Origin: Thiomicrorhabdus sp033238645
Lineage (GTDB): Bacteria > Pseudomonadota > Gammaproteobacteria > Thiomicrospirales > Thiomicrospiraceae
Length of the DNA stretch: 63,685 bases
Assembly (NCBI GenBank): GCA_033238645.1
Contig: BQXR01000011.1
Location: forward strand, 1-63,685
Direction: 5' to 3'
Numbering within the stretch: the stretch's first letter is position 1; every line of letters begins with the position of its first letter. The position numbers and the translations under genes are program-made. The notes under the pieces were generated by a model. That model was not told the origin of the DNA, did not search any database, and saw nothing but the letters and a program-made list of their open reading frames with translations. Shown one piece after another: positions 45,316 to 54,700 of this stretch.

Positions 45316-46551
45316 TTATGCCTCGTGCAAAAGGTGTAGTTGAGCAACACCCGAATCGATTGCTGCTTGTCTGATCGCTTTAGGAATTACATCAATCAAT
45401 CTTGGGTCATTTGGTTTAGGAATAATATAGTCTTTACCAAACTCAATACTCTCTAGGCCATAACTATTTGCAACTTCTTTAGAGACATGGCTATGAGCAA
45501 GCTTTCTAAGTGCATGCACTGCAGCAATCTGCATTGGCATATTGATCTCAGTGGCACGTACATCTAAAGCACCACGGAAAATATACGGGAAGCCTAAGAC
45601 ATTGTTTACCTGATTTGGAAAATCACTACGGCCTGTTGCCATAATGATATCATCGCGAGTTTTATGTGCCAGTCTAGGATCAATTTCAGGATCTGGGTTC
45701 GCCATGGCAAAGATGATCGGATTACAGGCCATGCTCTTGAGCATATCAGCCGTTAGAATATCTTTACCAGAGACACCAAAGAAGACATCAGCATTTTCCA
45801 TTGCATCGGCTAAAGTGACTCGATCTGTCTCGACTGCAAATGGCTGTTTGTAGATATTTAAATCGGTACGATTAGTAGAAACAATGCCTTTACTATCGAC
45901 TAGCGTGATGTGTTTTCTAACCGCGCCTAAGTTTAGTAGCAGGTTCATTGATGCAATACCCGCAGCGCCAGCACCCACACAGACAATACGAGCATGCTCT
46001 ATCTGTTTATGCTGAAGCTCAAGTGCATTTAATAATCCTGCCGCTGCCACAATCGCAGTACCGTGCTGATCATCATGAAAAACGGGAATGTTTAACTGTT
46101 CTTTAACCGCTTTCTCAACTTCAAAACACTGCGGTGCAGCAATATCCTCAAGGTTAATCCCCCCAAAAGTTGGTGCGATATTGACGATTGTTTTAATCAG
46201 TTCATCCGTATCAGTGACATCAATTTCAATATCAAAGACATCAATATTGGCAAAACGCTTAAACAGCATGCCTTTTCCTTCCATAACAGGTTTACTGGCT
46301 AAAGCACCCGTATTGCCTAAACCAAGCACAGCGGTACCATTAGAGATAACCCCCACTAAGTTACCCTTACCTGTATATTTATAAGCATTATCAGTATTTT
46401 TAACAATTTCACGTACGGGCGCTGCAACCCCCGGGCTATAAGCCAAGCTTAAATCATGCTGTGTTTCACAAGGCTTAATTAAACCTGTCTCTAATTTGCC
46501 TGGTTTAGGAAAGGCATGGTAATGCAGTGCGTCGTGTTTTAAGTCGCTCAT
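45316..46551 (-). CDS. Malic enzyme, NADP-type without PTA domain
   Basis: The 411-residue protein begins MSDLKHDALHYHAFPKPGKL. It has SLAYSPGVAAPVREI, YTGKGNLVGVISNGTAVLG, the metal site EDIAAPQCF and PVFHDDQHGTAI, and the nucleotide fold VCVGAGAAGIASMNLLL. It converts malate to pyruvate and CO2, giving NADPH or NADH. The length fits the short bacterial form, lacking the phosphotransacetylase-like tail of E. coli MaeB. Cofactor choice cannot be settled by eye. Confidence 0.95.
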   Translation of the reverse strand: MSDLKHDALHYHAFPKPGKLETGLIKPCETQHDLSLAYSPGVAAPVREIVKNTDNAYKYTGKGNLVGVISNGTAVLGLGNTGALASKPVMEGKGMLFKRFANIDVFDIEIDVTDTDELIKTIVNIAPTFGGINLEDIAAPQCFEVEKAVKEQLNIPVFHDDQHGTAIVAAAGLLNALELQHKQIEHARIVCVGAGAAGIASMNLLLNLGAVRKHITLVDSKGIVSTNRTDLNIYKQPFAVETDRVTLADAMENADVFFGVSGKDILTADMLKSMACNPIIFAMANPDPEIDPRLAHKTRDDIIMATGRSDFPNQVNNVLGFPYIFRGALDVRATEINMPMQIAAVHALRKLAHSHVSKEVANSYGLESIEFGKDYIIPKPNDPRLIDVIPKAIRQAAIDSGVAQLHLLHEA

Positions 46552-46695
46552 GAATAGGTTCTTTTGGTTAAGGACAATAGAAGGGAACTATTTTGACACA
46601 GGAGCGTGTCGAATGCGATAAAACTTATCTTTGAATAGCCCAGTTGAACAGGTTAATGGGAGATTTCTCCCCCCAATAACACTGACTGGTCATTT

Positions 46696-49140
46696 TTAGG
46701 CTAATTGCTTAGAGTTTCCTTTAAAGAAAGACAGTTCACCTTTCATTGATTGTGATTCATTGTTCATATGCTGAGCGGAGTCGGCAGTTTCTGAAGCCAG
46801 TATTGCATTTTGTTGGGTCACTTTGTCGATGTCACCGATCGCTAGATTGATCTGTTCAATGCCCATATGCTGTTCTAAGGTACCTTTAGCGATTCCATCC
46901 ACCATCTCTTTAATACGTACAACAGCATGATTAATAGATTGTAGTGTTTCACCTGACTCTTGGACAAACTTAACACCGTCATCCACTTTAGAAACGCTGG
47001 TCTCTATCAATGCTTTTATAGTTGAGGCAGCATCAGCTGACTTACCAGCCAAGTTACGAACTTCACCTGCAACAACCGCAAAGCCACGGCCATGCTCACC
47101 TGCACGAGCTGCTTCGACGGCTGCATTGAGTGCCAGTAAATTAGTCTGGAAAGCGATAGAGTCAATTAAGCTAATGATCTCAGCAATTTTATGACTGGAC
47201 TCACTGATCTCATGCATGGCATGTTCAGTGTTAGAGACAACTTCAACGCCTTTATTTGCTTCTGTCTGAGCTTCTTCGACAAGAGTATTAGTCTCTTGTG
47301 CAAGGTCACTGTTTGAACGAATGGTGGCAGTAATTTGCTCTAGAGCTGCTGCGGTCTGCTCTAGGCTGGCAGCTTGCTGCTGTGACTGTTCAGACATAGT
47401 GGCACTGCCTTCATTTACCTGAGCAATCAGATTGGAAACATTGTCTGCGGATGAATTAACGGTGCCGATAATATTAGACAGGCTAATAGCGGTCTGATTG
47501 ATAACCAGTTTCAATTGATCTAACTCACCATGATATTCAGATTGCACTTGTTGACTCAGATCCCCTTCACTTTGAGCTTTCATGACGGAAGATACCTCGC
47601 TAATCGCTTGGGCAATATTATCAACGGTACTATTAATCGCATTTTTAAGCGTTGCCAATTCCCCTTCGTAGTTTTCGATAATACGACTTGTGAAATCCCC
47701 CTGGCTCACTTTATTCATCACTTGGTTGGTTTCATCAATAAAGGTATTAAGGGCGGTGACGGCCGTATTAACTGAGTCTGCAGAGGTTTTAAAATCCCCT
47801 TTAAGTTCAGCTTTAATACGCTGAGTAAAGTCACCCTTGCTGAGAGCGGTATTGATCAGTGAGAGTTGACTGAAGGTAGTATCAAGCTGTTCAAGACTGA
47901 GGTTTACACTGTCTTTTAATGCATCTAAATCACCCTTAAACGTGCTTTGAATACGGTTCTTACAGTTACCATTTGCAACATCATTCATGACCATGCTGAT
48001 TTCATGGATAGCTTCTTTTTGACGAATGAGCATGGCATCAAAAGAGTAGGACATTTGCCCGATCTCATCGAGTCCCTTAACACCAGACTTTTGGTCGAGG
48101 TTACCGGTTTCGAAAACAGACTTCATAGTCTCTTCTAATTGACTAATTCTTTTTTTGATTCGGTTACCAATCGCTAAGCTAATTAGGGCACTAATAAAGA
48201 TACCGATTACGGATAGGATGATTACTGTTGAAGCTAAGTTAGCAATACTTTCTGCACTATGATCAGCTTCTAAACGGGTTTCTTGCCAGAAGTTTTCAGT
48301 TATAGTTGCTGAGGAATCAAGCACAGATTTCACCAATGTTGGTACCTCTATAGAGAGAATATTGGATGTACTGATGACTTGTTTTTGTAATTGAAGCATA
48401 CCTTCTCGATATTTAGACTCTAACAGAATAATTTCATTAAGCCACTTTTTTTGCTCAGGAGTTAAATAGTATATTTTGATATTTTCGATGGCATTGAAGG
48501 CGCCCATTAATTCCATTTCGGCACGCCAAAAATCACTTATGTTAAAACTTTTTACATAGTTCAAAATATAACGATTGGCTGCTTGCATATGATCAATAGC
48601 CATACTTACCTCTGTGGCAATTTTATTATTTGCCGTAAGTTTAATATTATTTAGTGCAAGGGTCATTTTAGACGGTATTAATTCCGTTATTTCATACATA
48701 TTAGCATCAAAGACTTTAAGTTCAGGTATGAAGCGGGTCATGACCACCGTCTCTAACTCATTATGTTTTTGTGTTAACTGAGCCAGAGCCTCTAGTTCTA
48801 CTTGGCTGAGTGGAAAAGCGGACATCTGATCAACTAATTTTTTAAACTGATCGACACTTTTGATAAAGTGCTCACTATAGATATCTTCTCGCGTTTCACT
48901 GTAGCGACTGATAGTCAGTTCGTCGGTCAGGATGGTTTTAACCATTTCACCAGAGAGACTGACTAGAGGAATAGACTCGTCTTTAATGGTGTGAATACTA
49001 TGCTTGATGACTTGCGAACTGTTATAGATGGTTGTGCCAATAATCAAAATAATGATAGTCATAATGGCAGGGTTGATTGAGAACTTTGTTTTAATGGCCA
49101 AATTAGCTAGAAAGTCGCCGGAGTTTTGTTGTGATGACAT
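46696..49140 (-). CDS. Methyl-accepting chemotaxis protein with HAMP tandem
   Basis: The 814-residue transducer has a first membrane helix (about residues 20-42), a helical periplasmic ligand region with many predicted helices (about 45-295) and a second helix (about 300-328). A canonical HAMP and at least three more HAMP-like units follow, shown by repeated SKGDFTQRI, SQGDFTSRI and SEGDLSQQV elements. The signalling tip is IDSIAFQTNLLALNAAVEAARAGEHGRGFAVVAGEVRNLA. No CheR-docking NWETF-like tail is present. It follows a periplasmic octa-repeat protein gene by 17 bp. Confidence 0.95.
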   Translation of the reverse strand: MSSQQNSGDFLANLAIKTKFSINPAIMTIIILIIGTTIYNSSQVIKHSIHTIKDESIPLVSLSGEMVKTILTDELTISRYSETREDIYSEHFIKSVDQFKKLVDQMSAFPLSQVELEALAQLTQKHNELETVVMTRFIPELKVFDANMYEITELIPSKMTLALNNIKLTANNKIATEVSMAIDHMQAANRYILNYVKSFNISDFWRAEMELMGAFNAIENIKIYYLTPEQKKWLNEIILLESKYREGMLQLQKQVISTSNILSIEVPTLVKSVLDSSATITENFWQETRLEADHSAESIANLASTVIILSVIGIFISALISLAIGNRIKKRISQLEETMKSVFETGNLDQKSGVKGLDEIGQMSYSFDAMLIRQKEAIHEISMVMNDVANGNCKNRIQSTFKGDLDALKDSVNLSLEQLDTTFSQLSLINTALSKGDFTQRIKAELKGDFKTSADSVNTAVTALNTFIDETNQVMNKVSQGDFTSRIIENYEGELATLKNAINSTVDNIAQAISEVSSVMKAQSEGDLSQQVQSEYHGELDQLKLVINQTAISLSNIIGTVNSSADNVSNLIAQVNEGSATMSEQSQQQAASLEQTAAALEQITATIRSNSDLAQETNTLVEEAQTEANKGVEVVSNTEHAMHEISESSHKIAEIISLIDSIAFQTNLLALNAAVEAARAGEHGRGFAVVAGEVRNLAGKSADAASTIKALIETSVSKVDDGVKFVQESGETLQSINHAVVRIKEMVDGIAKGTLEQHMGIEQINLAIGDIDKVTQQNAILASETADSAQHMNNESQSMKGELSFFKGNSKQLA

Positions 49141-49157
49141 AGTTGCTTTCCTTCTAA

Positions 49158-50072
49158 TTAATGAGTTTGAGCATCAATGATGCTGTCTATTAGCAGGCCA
49201 GCTAGGCGTAGCTGAACAAGTACATCTGCAGGCTTTTTACCAGTTGGTGTTTCAATCGTCTTTAATTTGCTTTTGATCTTTAGCGCTAATTTGATACGGG
49301 TAATTTCTACCAGAATATTATTGGTGGTATCAAAAACTTCACTGGGGGTGATTTTCTCAATTGGGAATATTGGTACATAGTTAGGTTTGATTTTAATAGC
49401 ACGCTGTAAGTTTGCAAGGCGGTATAAATTTTTAAAACCTTCTACATTGACGTCGTAAGGGGTTGCCTTAATTTTTTCAATTGGTTCAATATTTCGAGCA
49501 GGGGGGGTAACCTTAAGTCGCTGTGCAATGATTTCTAATTCTGCAACTGCTTGGGCTGCATTTCGATAGACTAAATTTGGATTGATTGGATTAATCAATC
49601 CATTAAAAAGATAGGACACCTGCCATAACTTTCTATACACCTGTGAGGGTTTTTTACCTTTAACAAATGGGGCATAAGATGCCTTAATTTTATTTGCTTT
49701 ATTGAGTCGCTTCATGGCACTAGTTAAAGGTTTAACCACTGAAAATACATCTTCAGGTGTTGCATTAAAGTTAGGCAGAGGGAGTGATTTAAGTGACTTA
49801 ATATTATGTTTTGTCTGTAAGCTGATTAGTTTATTACGTACTTCAATCGCTTTACTATAGACATGCAGCGGTTTTTTATCTTTTTGTACGGCTGGCTGTG
49901 GTGTTATCTCTGTGATGGCTTTGGCTTCTCTAAAAGCCAGCAACTCATTTTCTAACTGGCTGGCCATTTGGTAAACATGGCTGGGAGATTGAGTATTGGC
50001 TTGAGCATTTATAAAGAAAGAGAAAGCTGTACAGAAGATGATAATTAAGGAGGAAGAGCTAATTTTAGGCAT
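49158..50072 (-). CDS. Periplasmic octa-repeat protein, partner of the MCP gene
   Basis: The protein has a signal peptide (FCTAFSFFINAQAN). Eight units follow, starting near residues 33, 71, 109, 145, 168, 208, 247 and 284 of the TTG-initiated frame (four more residues than from ATG 50072). Each reads about (K/S/T/N)P-x-x-V-(Y/F) followed by an amphipathic helix ending in Leu/Ile, with a period near 38. No family was recognised. The 17-bp gap to the chemoreceptor gene implies co-transcription. A periplasmic binding or scaffold role for that receptor is inferred. T-P-P in one linker overlies an antisense GAGCA-G7. Confidence 0.75.
   Translation of the reverse strand: MPKISSSSLIIIFCTAFSFFINAQANTQSPSHVYQMASQLENELLAFREAKAITEITPQPAVQKDKKPLHVYSKAIEVRNKLISLQTKHNIKSLKSLPLPNFNATPEDVFSVVKPLTSAMKRLNKANKIKASYAPFVKGKKPSQVYRKLWQVSYLFNGLINPINPNLVYRNAAQAVAELEIIAQRLKVTPPARNIEPIEKIKATPYDVNVEGFKNLYRLANLQRAIKIKPNYVPIFPIEKITPSEVFDTTNNILVEITRIKLALKIKSKLKTIETPTGKKPADVLVQLRLAGLLIDSIIDAQTH
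49501..49507 (+). repeat. GAGCA-G7 motif site in the octa-repeat gene
   Basis: ATTTCGAGCA followed by 7 G and TAACC, antisense to the gene. Confidence 0.92.
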
Positions 50073-50231
50073 AATAAATCTCAATGTAGTGTAAAACTAA
50101 TGAGTAATTTAGCATGTTTAATTAGGATTGGTAACTGTTTACGTCACTAAAGTGAATAATTATTTTAAACGGCCATATTATAAAGAGATCAGAGTAAAAG
50201 GCATACGCCTTAGTACGAGTAAAAGAGACAA

Positions 50232-50255
50232 AAAAAGCAGCCTAAGCTGCTTTTT
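50232..50255 (-). terminator. Terminator of gltBD
   Basis: AAAAAGCAGC pairs with GCTGCTTTTT around CTAA, 20 bp past the gltD stop. Confidence 0.88.
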
Positions 50256-50259
50256 AGAA

Positions 50260-50267
50260 GGGGGGGG
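50260..50267 (+). repeat. G8 run beside the gltBD terminator
   Basis: TTAGAAG runs into 8 G, between the gltD stop and its terminator. The upstream bases do not match the GARCA core. Confidence 0.75.
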
Positions 50268-50274
50268 CGCTACT

Positions 50275-51684
50275 TTAAACTTCTAGGAAGTCTAAAATGC
50301 CCTCTGCTGCTGAACGACCTTCAGATATCGCTTCAACCACAAGACTTGAACCTCGAACCATATCACCACCTGCAAACACTTTCGGGTTTGAAGTTTGGAA
50401 AGGGTATAGCGTCTTGTCTGATGCAACTACACCATCCCAGCTATTGACTTCAATATTGAAATCTTTAAACCACTCCGGTGGATTAGGCTGGAAACCAAAG
50501 GCAACGATGATGGCATCACACTTAATAATGGTTTCAGATCCTTCAATCATCTCAGCGCGACGACGACCATTTTCATCTGGATCACCCATGCGAGTTTGAA
50601 TCACCTTAAGGCCTTCAACTTTACCTTCACCAACAACTTCAACTGGTGCTAGATTAAACATAAACTCAACGCCTTCTTCTTTGGCATTTTTAACTTCAGC
50701 TCGAGAACCTGGCATGTTCTCTTCATCACGACGGTAAACACAGTAAACATTATCAGCACCTTGACGAATTGAAGTACGTGTACAATCCATCGTAGTATCT
50801 CCACCACCTAAAACAACCACTTTCTTACCTTTCATTGAAGTAAATACTTCAGGTATCTGCGGCATATCTAGTTCTTTCTTAACGTTACCGATAAGGAAGT
50901 CTAATGCTTGGTAGACGCCAGGCTTATCTTCACCAGGGAAGCGGCCTGCCATTGGCTTGTAAGTTCCCATGCCTAGAAAAATAGCGTCGTATTCATCTAA
51001 TAATGTTTGAAACTGAATATCTTTACCGATTTCAGTATTGCACTTAAATTCAATGCCCATACCTTCAAGAATCTTACGACGACGAACAATAATATCTTTG
51101 TCTAGTTTGAACTGTGGAATACCAAAAGTTAATAGTCCACCAATCTCTGGCTGCTTTTCGAATACTACTGGTTTAACCCCGCTACGGATCAGAATATCTG
51201 CTGCTGCGATTCCCGCGGGGCCGGCACCGATGATAGCGACTTTCTTGTCTGTCATTTTGACATCAGAAATATCAGGCTTCCAACCATTAGATAGAGCAGT
51301 ATCAGTGATGAATTTCTCAACCGCACCGATAGTCACTGCACCGAAGTTAGTGTCTTCAAGTGTACAAGCTTGCTCACATAAACGATCTTGTGGGCAGATT
51401 CGACCACACATTTCAGGTAGCACATTGGTCTTATGAGAGATCTCAACGGCTTCCATGATGTTGCCTTCAGCAACCAACTTTAACCAGTTAGGAATATAGT
51501 TGTGTACAGGGCAGGCAAATTCACAATATGGATTACCACAGTGTAAACAGCGATCTGCTTGCGCCATTGCATCTTCAAGTTTGAATGAAGTATAGATCTC
51601 AGCGAACTCTTTCTTACGTTCTTGTGCAGCTTTCTTTTCTGGAAGCTGGCGATTTAATTCTAAAAATTGTCTAATATTTGGCAT
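50275..51684 (-). CDS. gltD: Glutamate synthase small subunit
   Basis: The 469-residue flavoprotein has N-terminal Fe-S cysteines (DRCLHCGNPYCEFACPVHNYIP and CGRICPQDRLCEQACTL). The FAD motif is VAIIGAGPAGIAAADIL and the NADPH motif VVVLGGGDTTMDC, and AGGDMVRGSSLVVEAISEGR ends the FAD domain. It passes electrons from NADPH to GltB for glutamate formation. It follows gltB by 22 bp and ends before a strong terminator. Confidence 0.98.
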   Translation of the reverse strand: MPNIRQFLELNRQLPEKKAAQERKKEFAEIYTSFKLEDAMAQADRCLHCGNPYCEFACPVHNYIPNWLKLVAEGNIMEAVEISHKTNVLPEMCGRICPQDRLCEQACTLEDTNFGAVTIGAVEKFITDTALSNGWKPDISDVKMTDKKVAIIGAGPAGIAAADILIRSGVKPVVFEKQPEIGGLLTFGIPQFKLDKDIIVRRRKILEGMGIEFKCNTEIGKDIQFQTLLDEYDAIFLGMGTYKPMAGRFPGEDKPGVYQALDFLIGNVKKELDMPQIPEVFTSMKGKKVVVLGGGDTTMDCTRTSIRQGADNVYCVYRRDEENMPGSRAEVKNAKEEGVEFMFNLAPVEVVGEGKVEGLKVIQTRMGDPDENGRRRAEMIEGSETIIKCDAIIVAFGFQPNPPEWFKDFNIEVNSWDGVVASDKTLYPFQTSNPKVFAGGDMVRGSSLVVEAISEGRSAAEGILDFLEV

Positions 51685-51706
51685 TTTTAAAGTCCTTCCA
51701 GTTCAC

Positions 51707-54700
51707 TTAGTCTGCACATTTCGCGAATAAATCAAATAAAGCTTCGATACCAATGGCACGAGATTTAACTAACCAGAAGTTACCAACATGACGGCTAAAG
51801 TTATTTAAAACTTCCTGTCCCCATGGGCTATTGGTTTTTTCAACATATTCTGTAATCAAGTCTTTTAGGTAAACACGGTAAGCTTCAGTGCTCTCAGTAT
51901 CGATACGTAAGAACTCAACCATCTCTGGATTAATGCAATCAGGTACTGTGCGGTTTGGATCAAGAATAAACGCCATACCACCAGACATGCCTGCACCGAA
52001 GTTAACACCGATTTCGCCTAAGCTGACTACTGTTCCACCGGTCATATACTCACAACCGTGATCGCCTAAACCTTCCACAACTGCAACTGCACCAGAGTTA
52101 CGAACACCAAAACGCTCTCCACCCGTACCATTGGCGAATAACTTACCGCCCGTTGCACCATATAAACAAGTGTTACCAACGATAGGCGTAACGTGTGCAT
52201 CAAAAACACTGCCAGCAGGTGGGCGGATAACTATCTCACCACCCGCCATACCTTTACCAACGTAATCGTTCGCATCACCTTCAAGGTATAGGTTTAGACC
52301 ATCAACGTTAAATACACCAAAAGACTGTCCAGCAATGCCTTTTAGATTTAAGGTGATCGGCGCATCCTTCATACCGTTATTACCATAACGCTCGGCAATT
52401 TCACCTGAAACACGTGCTCCGATAGAACGGCCAGTATTAACTAAGTCAAAGTCAAAGTGACCACCAGATTTTGTTTCAATAGCGGGAAGCGTGGCTTTAA
52501 CCATCGCTTCTGCTGTTTCTGCTTTATCCCAAGGGTTGTTACGTTTTACCTGAACTGTATGTGGTTTATCAGCAGGTACGCCCGCATCAGTGATAAATGC
52601 ACTTAGATCAATGTTCTTCTGCTTCTCAGTCAGTGGGTTGTCGATCATCTTAAGTAGATCAACACGACCGACTAGCTGGTCTAATGTCGTCACACCTAAT
52701 TTAGCCATCCACTCACGAGTCTCTTCAGCAAGGAAGCGGAAGTAGTTCATAACCATCTCAGGCATACCGATAAAATGTTCTCTACGAAGACGTTTGTCTT
52801 GTGTTGCCACGCCCACAGCACATGTGTTCAAGTGACAGATACGTAGGTACTTACACCCTAAAGCGATCATTGGTACGGTTCCGAAACCAAATGTTTCTGC
52901 TCCAAGGATAGCTGCTTTAACCACATCTAAACCAGTTTTAAGACCGCCATCCGCTTGCAGGATAACCTGACCACGAAGATCGTTAGCACGTAAAACTTGA
53001 TGTGCTTCCGCTAGACCCATTTCGAATGGGTTACCAGCGTACTTAACCGAAGTCATCGGGCTTGCACCAGTACCACCGTCATAACCAGAGATAGTGATTA
53101 GGTCAGCGTATGCTTTAGCAACACCAGCGGCAATAGTTCCAACACCAGGTTCTGCTACTAATTTCACAGAGATTAGCGCGTTAGGATTGATCTGTTTTAG
53201 ATCGAAAATGAGCTGAGCTAAATCTTCGATAGAGTAAATGTCGTGATGTGGCGGAGGTGAAATCAAGGTAACACCTGGAACAGAGTGACGTAACTTAGCA
53301 ATCGTTAGATCAACCTTGTGACCTGGTAACTGTCCACCTTCTCCTGGCTTAGCACCCTGTGCAACTTTAATCTGTAGTACTTCAGCATTACGTAGGTAGT
53401 GTGCTGTTACACCGAAACGTCCAGATGCGATCTGCTTGATCTTAGACATCTTCTCTGTACCGTAACGTGAAGGATCTTCTGCGCCTTCACCTGAGTTAGA
53501 ACGAGCGCCTAAACGGTTCATTGCTGTTGCAAGAGACTCGTGCGCTTCTGGAGATAGAGCGCCTAAAGAGATACCAGCAGAGTCAAAACGCTTGTAGATA
53601 TCTTCTACAGGCTCTACATTGCTAAGGTCAATGCCTTGGATACCGTCTTTAAAGGTAAATAGATCACGGATTGTCATTGCTGGACGGTTGTTGACTAACT
53701 CTTTAAAAGTATCGTAAGAAGCTTGGTCGTTTTTTTGTACCGCATTACGGATGCTGTTAACCACTTCTGGGTTAAAGGCGTGATACTCTCCGCCGTGAAC
53801 ATACTTGAATAAACCACCTTGCTTTAGTGATTTACGTGGGTTAAATGCTTCCCATGCCAAACGGCGTTGATCTAGCTCAAGGTGATCAAAGTTAGTCCCT
53901 TGAATACGTGTTGGTGTACCCTTAAAGCAAAGGTCAACAATCTCAGAGGTTAAACCAACGGCTTCAAATAGCTGAGAACCACGGTAAGACGTGATGGTTG
54001 AAATACCCATTTTAGAAAGGATCTTGTATAGACCTTTATTGATCGCCTTACGATAGTTGCTGATATATTTTGTAATTGGCTTTTCGCTGTCTAGCTCATT
54101 AGAACGACGCATATCTTCCATGCTTTCGTATGCTAAATACGGGAAGACTGCTGTTGCACCATAACCAAATAGAACTGCAAAGTGATGAGAGTCACGAGTT
54201 GTACCAGTCTCAACAATAATGTTTGCTTCTGTGCGCAGGCCTTGATCGATTAGGTAGTGGTGAACTGCTCCCGTTGCCATCGCAGCAGGAATCGTTGTTT
54301 TACCTTCTTTGATATCTTTATCGCTTAGGATTAGTAGCGTTGTACCTGCTTTTATTACATCAGCGGCTTCAATACAGATTGCTTCGATTGCAGCTTTTAA
54401 ATTTTTCTCTTCGTGGTTGTAGTGAAGAGAGATAACTGTATTTTGATAGTCGTTATCTGTTAAAGAGATAAGCTGACTCATCATTGCAGGGCTTAATACT
54501 GGTGACTGCACTTCTAAACGACGTGCATGTTCAGGACCCTCTTCAAACATATTTTGCTCACGACCAAAACAGGTGTTTAGAGACATGACGATGTTTTCAC
54601 GTAGCGGATCGATTGGCGGGTTAGTGACCTGCGCAAACATTTGACGGAAGTAGTCAAATACAGAGCGTGGCTTATGAGAGAAAACGGGTAATGGGGCATC

